Positions 57,701 through 64,000 of a stretch of 64,000 nt of DNA are shown in pieces. The position numbers were made by a program, and so were the translations under genes. The first letter of the stretch is position 1, and each line of letters begins with the position of its first letter. Source of the DNA: Hydrogenothermus marinus (GTDB lineage: Bacteria; Aquificota; Aquificia; Aquificales; Hydrogenothermaceae); assembly GCF_003688665.1 (NCBI RefSeq), contig NZ_REFO01000011.1, forward strand, positions 248,001-312,000, read 5' to 3'. The notes below the pieces were generated by a model that made no database searches, had not been told where the DNA came from, and saw nothing but the letters and a program-made list of their open reading frames with translations.

Positions 57701-58266
57701 AGTTTTTCATTAGCTTCTTCTAAATCTTTTAAAGCTTTTTCCTTTCTTTCTTCATACTCTGTTATTCCTGCTATCTCACTTATTAAATCTCTTCTTTCTG
57801 CAGGGGTCATTTTTATAAATCTAAATATATCTCCTTGGGTTACTATGTTATATCCTTGCTTTGGTATTCCTGCCGCTGTTAAAAGTTCTTCTACCTCATA
57901 CTGCTTTGCAACTCTTCCATTTATTTTGTATGTAGATTTTCCATTATGCTCTACTTTTCTATAAATTGATACTTCTTCATCATTTAATGGAAAAGCTCCT
58001 TCATTTTTGAAAATTATCTCAACTTCTGCATAAGGTGCTGATTTACCCTTAGAAGAAAATATAAGATCAGAAAGTTTTAATGCTCTCATTGATTTGGCAG
58101 TAGCAAGGCCTAAAGCAAATACTATAGAATCTCCAATATTACTTTTTCCTGAACCATTTGGACCAACTATTCCAACAAATCCATCACCAACAGGTATTGA
58201 TAATTTTCTAAGGCCATAAGATTTAAAACCATAAACATTAATTCTATCTATATATGCTTTAGACAT
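54772..58266 (-). CDS. smc: Chromosome segregation protein SMC
   Basis: A 1164-residue condensin ATPase. The N-terminal head has Walker A GPNGSGKS (35-42); two long coiled coils (about 165-500 and 680-1000) flank a hinge (about 505-640, GVYGKVADLI to ATFIPL); the C-terminal head has the signature MSGGEKT and Walker B FYYFDEVDAHLDD. All parts are intact. It shapes and resolves the chromosome with ScpA/ScpB, which are not in the window. Confidence 0.98.
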   Translation of the reverse strand: MSKAYIDRINVYGFKSYGLRKLSIPVGDGFVGIVGPNGSGKSNIGDSIVFALGLATAKSMRALKLSDLIFSSKGKSAPYAEVEIIFKNEGAFPLNDEEVSIYRKVEHNGKSTYKINGRVAKQYEVEELLTAAGIPKQGYNIVTQGDIFRFIKMTPAERRDLISEIAGITEYEERKEKALKDLEEANEKLSTAKMVLKEVKTNLEKLEKERENALKAKDIEEKIENLKEQIKGVRLYLLEKEKNEVLQTLKDIEEKINNLYAQKENSIEKQKEIIKDIKQLEDTLNEIQESLLPIKEKEGSITAQIRLYNDKINDLNKEIENLKETLIQITKEKEEKIKEVLNVEKQIEQLNKKLPDLELELEEAENELKEKNEKLKQIEVGGSKAKLDLGQIEKEEKQLKDKLNHLEKEEIKLKNDLERIYEKIENYKKEIEELNSELERLRNTKENISSYAKTQERKLKSLEGEINRLKIRKDALSKKLINIRNKREENFKKLTEVLVKLQHTKEDKTYEAIKDINGVYGKVADLISVKDEKLITAIESAGGGRLNNIVVENDQVAKECIEILRKNKLGKATFIPLNTVRTFPIHKPPLRKGVIGLAIDFVDYDPKIEKAIKYVFSDTVIVETFDDARTVGIGTFRMVSLDGDIFEKTGTISGGSSTSGFSIGKGALENEKERLEKEDDRLKLEEEVIEKELKKIEEELKSKENEIFKIKAESESIIQRKQDIETEYQNKSNRIKFLEEQIINLKKSQFEIESQLDNLSKDIEKTKNLLTSVEEKKKEILSKMENQGLHTLRKEWEEITNKVYKLREEKNKLLNQLEILEDKLENNLKVRIFQIENEKQETENKIKEKEDLVKQLKEKIEEESKQLTKLWQGLKDKEKERDELLQKIDHLKEQLKVLRYEEDEANKQITFLLEDKGKLEQKIEDIDLELQELLLQYSGEPIEGNLKELEKQLSELEKIRKDIGAVNQKALEDYKEVHQRYLELKEKVETLLSEKKSIEELIESLEEKKLQAFMEVYEAVNKNLNKMFKRLSPGGRAYLEIENEDDPLSGGIFLKAKPRGKDVKRLEIMSGGEKTLTALAFLFAVQSYRPAPFYYFDEVDAHLDDANARKIAELMKELSQNAQFIVVTLRDTMASYADRLLGVSAREGISNVYTLDMAQITGND

Positions 58267-58293
58267 AGCTAACTTCCTACTAATTTAACTACT

Positions 58294-59862
58294 TTATTTT
58301 TTCGGCAAATTATTATTTTTATTAATCTGTTCTCTTAATACTCTTTTTAAAACTTTTCCTGTAGCATTCTTAGGAAGTTCATTTACAAAATAAAAATGTT
58401 TTGGTATTTTATAATTTGCTAATTTATCTTTTAAGAAATTTCTTAACTCTTGTTCTGTAGTTGTTTCTCCTTCTTTAAGCTGTACAAAAGCAACTGGAAT
58501 TTCTCCATGATTTTCATCTTTTTTCCCAACAACTGCAACAAGCTCAATAGCAGGATGTTTTGCAAGCTCTTCTTCTATTTCTCTTGGATATATATTTATA
58601 CCTTTAGATATTATTAAATCTTTTTTTCTATCAACTATGTATAGATAACCTTCTTCATCTATATAGCCTAAATCTCCTGTTAAAAGCCATCCATTTACAA
58701 CTGTCTGCTCTGTAGCTTCAGGATTTTTATAATATCCTTTCATTACATTATCACCTTTAACTATTATTTCTCCTATCTCTCCTTGAGGAAGTTCCATAAG
58801 TTCTTCATCTACAATTTTAATTTGATAATCAGGTAATGGTGGTCCAACTGATAAAGGTTTTTGTTTTTCAAGTCTATTAAAAGCAACTACTGGTGCTGCT
58901 TCTGATAAACCATATCCTTCAAGTAAAGGTACCTTAGGAAATTTTTCTTTCATTCTTTTTAATGTTGCTTCAGGTAAAGCGGCCCCACCTGAAACAAAAG
59001 CTCTTAATTTATTAAACCACATAAAATACCAAGGAAGTTTTGCTTTTGATAAAGCATTATATACTTCTGGTACTCCCATAAAAATAGTAACTCTTTTTAA
59101 AAGTACTTGTTTTAGTATATTTGAAAAAGGAAATATAGATTTAATTATTACTATTGGAGCTCCTAAATATAATGGAAGTAAAACAGTTGCTGTAAGTGTA
59201 AAAGTATGAAACATAGGAAGATATACAATAAATCTATCTTTATGAGATAAAGGTACTAATTTTGCTATATTTACTAAATTTGAAAATATATTTTTATAAG
59301 AAAGCATTACACCTTTTGGTTTTCCTGTTGTACCGGAAGTATATATTATTACTGCTGTATCTTCTAAATCTGCTTGAGGTTTAATATTTTCAAAACCTTT
59401 TAAATATAAACCTTCCTCAAAGGATAGATTATGAGAATCGAATTTATCAATATTCCCAGACCATATAATCTTTTGAAGCTTAGGACAACTTTCTAATATT
59501 CCTTCTAACTGTTTTTTAAATTTATCTTGCGTTATTAATATTTTAGAATCACTATTATCAAGTATATACTCTATTTCATGTCTTTTTAAGAATGTATTTA
59601 TAGGTACTGGTACAGCTCCAAGTTTTCCTATTGCTAAAAATGCAACTAAAAACTCTTTTGAGTTATTCATTAAGATAGCAATATTATCGCCTTTTTCTAC
59701 ACCTGCAATTTCAAGATAATTTGCAAAAGAATCTACATACTCTTTTAATTGTTTATTTGTTATCTTCAGTTTATCTTCAAAAATTATTGGTTTTTTACTT
59801 AGTTTTTTTGCATTTTTTTCTAAAAGTTCATAAAAATTTTTATATGGATATTTTTCTTTCAT
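58294..59862 (-). CDS. Long-chain acyl-CoA synthetase (AMP-binding)
   Basis: A 522-residue adenylate-forming enzyme. The P-loop YTSGTTGKPKGVMLSY is near residue 173, the A5 motif LLEGYGLSEAAP follows, and A7-A10 motifs (WLLTGDLGYIDEEG, DRKKDLIISKG, KNATGKVLKR) are complete. It activates a fatty acid to acyl-CoA or acyl-AMP. It lies 11 bp after fadL, forming an uptake-and-activation pair of the FadL-FadD kind; smc follows 27 bp later. Confidence 0.88.
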   Translation of the reverse strand: MKEKYPYKNFYELLEKNAKKLSKKPIIFEDKLKITNKQLKEYVDSFANYLEIAGVEKGDNIAILMNNSKEFLVAFLAIGKLGAVPVPINTFLKRHEIEYILDNSDSKILITQDKFKKQLEGILESCPKLQKIIWSGNIDKFDSHNLSFEEGLYLKGFENIKPQADLEDTAVIIYTSGTTGKPKGVMLSYKNIFSNLVNIAKLVPLSHKDRFIVYLPMFHTFTLTATVLLPLYLGAPIVIIKSIFPFSNILKQVLLKRVTIFMGVPEVYNALSKAKLPWYFMWFNKLRAFVSGGAALPEATLKRMKEKFPKVPLLEGYGLSEAAPVVAFNRLEKQKPLSVGPPLPDYQIKIVDEELMELPQGEIGEIIVKGDNVMKGYYKNPEATEQTVVNGWLLTGDLGYIDEEGYLYIVDRKKDLIISKGINIYPREIEEELAKHPAIELVAVVGKKDENHGEIPVAFVQLKEGETTTEQELRNFLKDKLANYKIPKHFYFVNELPKNATGKVLKRVLREQINKNNNLPKK

Positions 59863-59873
59863 TTTTACCTCTT

Positions 59874-61115
59874 TTAAAACTTATAACCAACTTCAACATT
59901 AAACAAATGAGCAGACAAATCTGAGAATTTACCTTTTATATTATCATTATTAACATTCCTATCTTTCTTAGTTACATAAAGATAAGCCAATCCTATTTCT
60001 ACTCTTTTATTAGGAGAATATATACTACCTACAGAGAATATCCAGCTATCTGAATCAGGAAGTTCAAACCCAAGAGTTTTCTCGGGAATAGGAGTTTTAT
60101 CATAAGCAATTCCACCAAGAACAGTTAATTTTTTATTGAATTCATGAGTTATTCCAAATCTGTATGCATTTGAGTCTTTCCAGTTTTTAGCTTTAGGTTG
60201 ACCTAAAATTGCTTCTGCATACGGATCTGCAAAATTAAAATCTAGGGTTTTGTATTTTGACCAAAAAGTTCTTTCAAAAGTAAACTCTAAAGTTGTATTT
60301 TTTATTTTATAGGAAGTTCCTAATTTCCATTCTGCAGGGAGAGGTATTTTTACATCTCCACCACTTGGAGATATAGGATTTCTTGATATTCCTAATGTTG
60401 GTACATTTAAATATCCTTTTATAGAGCCATTTATATCTAAATCCACTTTTGAGCGATAAATTGTAGATATATTCCAGTTTTCAGTAGGTTTTAAAGAAGC
60501 AGAAACTGCCCATCCTGTTTTTATAGAAGAATTTCCATCCATATTTACTTGATATACTGGAGGAGCCTGGTATTTTACTTTTCCAGTTGCATAAATAAGT
60601 CTTGCTGTTCCTGCTATTGAGAATTTATCTGTAATTTTATAAGAAACAGAACTATCAAACTCATATACTTTTAATGTAAACTCTTCTGCAGTTGCTTTTT
60701 GCCCTTTAGCAGTCCATCTTTTAGAAAGTCCTGCTGGTGTCACAAAAGATAATCCAAGTCTTGCATTTTCTATAAATGGAGAAGAAACAAAATGAAAATA
60801 TGGAACTAAAAAATCCTCAGATTTAGATTTTGCATTAGAAATTACAAAAGTTTTTGAAACAGGATCATAAGCTTGTCCATTAAAATTTATTTTATTAAGA
60901 TGAATATATCTTGTACCTATTTCTAAAAATTTCTTATCTTTTAACCAACTCATATTTGCAGGGTTATAATAAGAAACATCAGCAAAATTTGCAGAAGAAA
61001 AATAAGCTGCTGCTGTAGCTAAGGATCTTTCTGATTGTTCTGGTATTTTATAACCAGATCCAAAAGAGCTTAAAGTTAATCCAGATAAAAGTATAGCAGT
61101 TATATATTTTTTCAT
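59874..61115 (-). CDS. FadL/TodX-family outer-membrane transporter
   Basis: A 413-residue exported beta-barrel. After a signal peptide (about 1-19) the mature N terminus has GYKIPEQSERSLATAAAYFSSA and YYNPANMSWL, the FadL hatch signature. FVTPAGLSKRW and ALGL-like strands follow, and it ends in the aromatic VGYKF. It would let long-chain fatty acids or other hydrophobic compounds cross the outer membrane. The ATG is preceded by GGAGG. Confidence 0.9.
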   Translation of the reverse strand: MKKYITAILLSGLTLSSFGSGYKIPEQSERSLATAAAYFSSANFADVSYYNPANMSWLKDKKFLEIGTRYIHLNKINFNGQAYDPVSKTFVISNAKSKSEDFLVPYFHFVSSPFIENARLGLSFVTPAGLSKRWTAKGQKATAEEFTLKVYEFDSSVSYKITDKFSIAGTARLIYATGKVKYQAPPVYQVNMDGNSSIKTGWAVSASLKPTENWNISTIYRSKVDLDINGSIKGYLNVPTLGISRNPISPSGGDVKIPLPAEWKLGTSYKIKNTTLEFTFERTFWSKYKTLDFNFADPYAEAILGQPKAKNWKDSNAYRFGITHEFNKKLTVLGGIAYDKTPIPEKTLGFELPDSDSWIFSVGSIYSPNKRVEIGLAYLYVTKKDRNVNNDNIKGKFSDLSAHLFNVEVGYKF

Positions 61116-61184
61116 ACTATCCTCCCATTATCCAAATGAAATAGTATCTATTATAACTTATATGAAAATTAGGATAGTATCTTA
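61114..61184 (-). promoter_or_regulatory. fadL promoter region with repeated ATAGTATCT motifs
   Basis: A minus-strand TATAAT lies at 61155-61150. The 10-bp sequence AGGATAGTAT at 61171-61180 is repeated in exact inverted form at 61114-61123, where it covers the Shine-Dalgarno and start codon of fadL. ATAGTATCT also occurs directly at 61141-61149 and 61174-61182, 33 bp apart. The copies could be operator sites; the -35 region is poor, which would fit regulated initiation. Confidence 0.4.
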
Positions 61185-61188
61185 TGAT

Positions 61189-61695
61189 TTATAAACTGAA
61201 CCAACCTTCTGGTGGACTAATTTCTACTTTCTTGTTTTTTATATCTACATCCTTTACAAACTGACTTATAAATGGTAAATATCTTACTTTATCATCGCTA
61301 CATTTAATTATTAAATAAGCAGTGGATAATCTATCATCTATTTTTATTATTTTTCCTATATTTTTCCCATTAAAAATCACATCACTATCTAAAAGCTGAA
61401 ACTCATAATACTCGTTTTTACTTGGCTTTGGAACAATACTTTTTGGAATATAAAAATATTTTTGTTTTATTTTTTTTGCTTTATCTAAATCATCATATCC
61501 TTTGAACTTTATAAGATTTTTTCTTCTATCTATATACTCTATTTCAAGAGGAATAAAATTTCCTTTTTCATCTTTTATATAAATAGTTTCTGGTAGTCTT
61601 AATCTTGGATTAAAAAACTCTATTTTTAAATTACCTTTAACTCCATGGGTTCCGTGTATCTTTCCACCTATTACTAATTCTTCCATTTTCATCAT
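61189..61695 (-). CDS. rimM: 16S rRNA processing protein RimM
   Basis: A 168-residue 30S maturation factor. The N-terminal barrel has IGGKIHGTHGVKGNLKI and the PRC-barrel half has YYEFQLLDSDVIFNGKNIGKI, the expected two-domain layout. It overlaps tolR by 4 bp (ATGA), an unusual neighbour since rimM normally goes with rpsP and trmD. Confidence 0.94.
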   Translation of the reverse strand: MMKMEELVIGGKIHGTHGVKGNLKIEFFNPRLRLPETIYIKDEKGNFIPLEIEYIDRRKNLIKFKGYDDLDKAKKIKQKYFYIPKSIVPKPSKNEYYEFQLLDSDVIFNGKNIGKIIKIDDRLSTAYLIIKCSDDKVRYLPFISQFVKDVDIKNKKVEISPPEGWFSL

Positions 61696-62090
61696 TGTGC
61701 TACTTGTCTTGTTGCTATATTTATTTCTTCTATTCCATTTTGTTTTGCAATATCCATTATTCTTACAACTTTATCATAAATTACTCTTCTATCTGCTATT
61801 ATGATTAATGTTTTTTTCTTTTGAGATTTTAAATAATCTGCTATCTGCTTTTCATCTACTTTTTTTCCTTCTATATAATAATTACCATCTTTATCTATAA
61901 CTATTTTTACAGGTTTTGCAACAGTTTCTGATGTTGAAGCTTGAGGAAGCTCTACATTAATTGATGACAAAGGTGCAAGACTACTTACAATACCTAAAAA
62001 AAGTATTATTATAAATGCAATATCAACTAATGCAGTTAGGTCTAATGCTACCAACTGATTATCTGAATTTTTATACTTTTTAAAATCCAT
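61692..62090 (-). CDS. tolR: ExbD/TolR-family energy-transducing protein
   Basis: A 132-residue protein with one N-terminal membrane helix (about 15-38), containing the functional aspartate in LDLTALVDIAFII (D22), and a periplasmic domain. It works with the ExbB/TolQ channel to harness proton or sodium motive force. TolR versus ExbD cannot be separated by sequence alone; no TonB or TolA is seen here. Start and stop overlap the flanking genes. Confidence 0.87.
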   Translation of the reverse strand: MDFKKYKNSDNQLVALDLTALVDIAFIIILFLGIVSSLAPLSSINVELPQASTSETVAKPVKIVIDKDGNYYIEGKKVDEKQIADYLKSQKKKTLIIIADRRVIYDKVVRIMDIAKQNGIEEINIATRQVAQ

Positions 62091-62716
62091 TATTTTTCCT
62101 CATAGCTAAGCTCATATATTGTTTCAAGAGCTATATTCTCAAGCTGGGTAATAAGAAAATTTACTTTTGATCTAAAATACCAGTATGCTGCCAAAGATGG
62201 AATAGCTATTGTTAAACCAAAAGCTGTAGTAAGAAGTGCTTGGGATATTCCAGAAGATAAAACTTGTGGATTTTCAAGTCCTGAAACAGATAAAGCTTCA
62301 AAAACTTGTATCATTCCTGTAACTGTTCCAAGAAACCCAAGAAGTGGTGCAATTGCTGCTATAGCACCTATTGCATTAACATATCCTTCTATTTTTGGTA
62401 TTTCTATTTTTGCTACTTCTTCAGCAATAATTTTTAAATCTTCAGGATTTTTTCTTCCTTTTAAATAAGCATTTAATATCTCAAAAATAATATTCGTTGC
62501 TACAGATTTATATGTTTTTGCTACTGTTCTTGCTTCTTCTATCTTTCTTTCCTGTATAAAATCTAAAATATCTTTAATAATATCAATTGGTATTATTTTT
62601 TTTAGTCTTAAAGAGTAAAATCTTTCAATTATAAATGCTATTGAAAGAATACCTAAGAATAGTAGAGGATACATAAATATTCCACCTTTTTGGAAAATAT
62701 TAATTATATATTCCAT
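62090..62716 (-). CDS. tolQ: MotA/TolQ/ExbB-family proton channel
   Basis: A 208-residue protein with three membrane helices (about 14-30, 112-137 and 157-180). IAAIAPLLGFLGTVTGMIQVF and ISQALLTTAFGLTIAIPSL are the family's channel helices. With the downstream tolR it forms the ion-driven motor for outer-membrane processes. The stop and the tolR start share a base (TAATG). Confidence 0.92.
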   Translation of the reverse strand: MEYIINIFQKGGIFMYPLLFLGILSIAFIIERFYSLRLKKIIPIDIIKDILDFIQERKIEEARTVAKTYKSVATNIIFEILNAYLKGRKNPEDLKIIAEEVAKIEIPKIEGYVNAIGAIAAIAPLLGFLGTVTGMIQVFEALSVSGLENPQVLSSGISQALLTTAFGLTIAIPSLAAYWYFRSKVNFLITQLENIALETIYELSYEEK

Positions 62717-62731
62717 AAAATTTTCTCCTCC

Positions 62732-64000
62732 TTATTTTATACATTCAGGTAAATTATTAATAAGTTTTATCACATTTTTACCTAAATTTTCCATATTCTT
62801 GATAGGTTTTAGCATACAAGCAGCTTCTATTCTTTTACCTTGTTTATCTAAAATTAAAGCTGACCTTATACGAGCTTTTACAACTAAATCTTTTGCCTGC
62901 GAATAAAGATAAATAATATTAATATAACTATTTAATGCTTTATCTAAATCATTTAATTTTTCGTAAATATTTCCAAGTAGATAATAGCTTTCAGCAACTT
63001 TCATATAATCTGAACCTTTAATAGCTTCTTTAAAATAATTTTTTGCAAGTTCAAAATTTTCATTTTTTAAAGCTATTTTACCTAAGTAATAGGCAATCTC
63101 ATTTTTATATTTTGGATATCTATTGTATAAATCTTCAAATAATTTCTTTGCATTAAAATAATCCTTAGCTTTAAAATATAAAAGGGCAAGTTTGTATTTT
63201 GTTTCATCTGTTTGGGGTAGTTGTTTATATAATTTTATTGCTTTTTCATATTCCTCGTTTTTTTCATAAATATCTGCTAAAAGCTGTTTTATAGGAATTG
63301 AAAATCTACCTTGAGGATATTTCAAGATATATTTTATAAATATATCTTTTGCCTTTTCATAATCTTTTAAACTGTAATAATAATAACCAAGTTTGTATAA
63401 TGCTTGCTCACTTTCTGGAATATTCTTAGATACTAGTTCTTCTAATATTGAAATAGCTTTTTTTACTTTATTTTTTCTAAAATATACATCTGCAAGTTGT
63501 AGTTTAAGTAAATTTACTTCTGGATAATCTGGATACTTATTAATAAAATCTAAAAGTTGTTTTTCAATATCTGCAGAATTTTCTTTTGTTTCAAGAATAG
63601 TTAAAAGATAAGCTGCATCTATAGCTTCTTTAGTTCCTGCATATCTTTTTATAAAATCAGAATATATTTTTTTTGCTTCTTCAATCTTCCCTATATTATA
63701 AAGACTATCTGCCATTCTTAGTAATGCTCTTTTCCCAAGGTATGTATCTTTATATTTTTCATAATATTTTTTAAATTCTTCTGCAGATTTTTCATACTCT
63801 CCATTTGAAAAGAATGAGTAGGCATATAAATATCCTGCTTGCTTAGCTATTTCATCATTTCCTTTTGAAAGTTCTTTTAATATCTTTCTTGCTTTATCTA
63901 GTTTTAATTCTTTTAAGTATATATATGCCATTAAAAATTTAGATTTTCTATCTGTATTATTTTTTACAATTTCCATTGCTTTTTTAATATTTCCAAAGTT
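62732..64000 (-). CDS. TPR-repeat protein, truncated by window edge
   Basis: At least 423 residues of a protein made of tetratricopeptide repeats throughout (for example KKAISILEELVSKNIPESEQ, YEKAKDIFIKYILKYPQG, DYFNAKKLFEDLYNRYP). The frame stays open to the end of the window: codons before the ATG at 63976 read FGNIKKA, itself TPR-like, so the true start is outside. It lies 15 bp upstream of tolQ in the same direction; a TPR protein beside tolQ/tolR recalls CpoB/YbgF or BamD-like partners, but the repeats alone do not show this. Confidence 0.85.
   Translation of the reverse strand, partial: NFGNIKKAMEIVKNNTDRKSKFLMAYIYLKELKLDKARKILKELSKGNDEIAKQAGYLYAYSFFSNGEYEKSAEEFKKYYEKYKDTYLGKRALLRMADSLYNIGKIEEAKKIYSDFIKRYAGTKEAIDAAYLLTILETKENSADIEKQLLDFINKYPDYPEVNLLKLQLADVYFRKNKVKKAISILEELVSKNIPESEQALYKLGYYYYSLKDYEKAKDIFIKYILKYPQGRFSIPIKQLLADIYEKNEEYEKAIKLYKQLPQTDETKYKLALLYFKAKDYFNAKKLFEDLYNRYPKYKNEIAYYLGKIALKNENFELAKNYFKEAIKGSDYMKVAESYYLLGNIYEKLNDLDKALNSYINIIYLYSQAKDLVVKARIRSALILDKQGKRIEAACMLKPIKNMENLGKNVIKLINNLPECIK

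Noticed and set aside
55443-57964. Several plus-strand open frames rich in Leu, Phe and Ser opposite smc
   Set aside because: They mirror the coiled-coil codons of smc (GAA/AAA read as TTC/TTT) and show no independent coding signal.

Overview
The window looks like a chromosomal segment of a thermophilic, Gram-negative bacterium of the Aquificota, most likely the Hydrogenothermaceae (Sulfurihydrogenibium or Persephonella type). The placement is an inference from several signs. The DNA is strongly AT-rich and the proteins are rich in Lys, Glu and Ile. Lipid A, TolQ/TolR, FadL and porin genes show an outer membrane. Histidine and tryptophan genes (hisD, hisH, hisIE, trpA) are scattered singly rather than grouped. 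The short form of threonine synthase is used. The 3' part of a canonical RNase P RNA is present; Aquifex aeolicus itself lacks this RNA. Genes are tightly packed, often overlapping by 1-20 bases. I see no tRNA, rRNA, insertion sequence, prophage or CRISPR array. No stretch longer than about 290 bases lacks a gene.

Layout. 1-166: end of rnpB, followed by thpR. 726-2845: an unassigned gene pair, a tandem HepT-like protein and a coiled-coil membrane protein. 2988-8615: lpxC, an epmA-kch-hemD operon, mtnC and rsgA. 8616-20852: a run of 14 minus-strand genes in the order hisD, a Na+/H+ antiporter, atpR-B-E-F-A-G-D-C-Q, ppx, ppk, sixA. The ATPase is of the N-ATPase type: it has AtpR and AtpQ, no separate delta subunit, a long b subunit with a delta-like end, and a c subunit with Na+-type ligands and an extra glutamate. 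Its gene order is a circular permutation of the usual N-ATPase order. 20970-25098: thrC, panE, rph, purA. 25243-26396: a di-haem cytochrome c peroxidase behind AT-only dyads that resemble Fur/PerR boxes.

26427-36921 is a long minus-strand block: porin, pstS, terminator, pstC-pstA-pstB-phoU-phoR, then an NDUFA9-like protein, a hydrolase, a DUF3108 protein, trpA and hisH. Upstream of the porin lie TTAA elements spaced 10-11 bp apart, a likely Pho box array. 37079-42400 holds alr (no ordinary start codon), an NtrC-family regulator with an altered GAFTGA loop, hisIE, a DGK1/dolichol-kinase-like membrane protein and two glycosyltransferases. 42687-49991 holds a secreted Sel1-repeat protein and an exonuclease-addB-addA operon. 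49988-54081 holds a diguanylate cyclase and a fur-flavin reductase-kinase-LOG-SDR operon. 54152-64000 holds upp, smc, fadD-fadL, rimM, tolR, tolQ and a truncated TPR protein.

Two themes tie genes together. One is sodium and energy: the electrogenic-type antiporter plus the Na+-type N-ATPase. The other is phosphate: high-affinity uptake by porin and Pst, and polyphosphate storage by Ppk and Ppx, the latter in the same transcript as the ATPase. All functions are read from sequence motifs; no database search was run.
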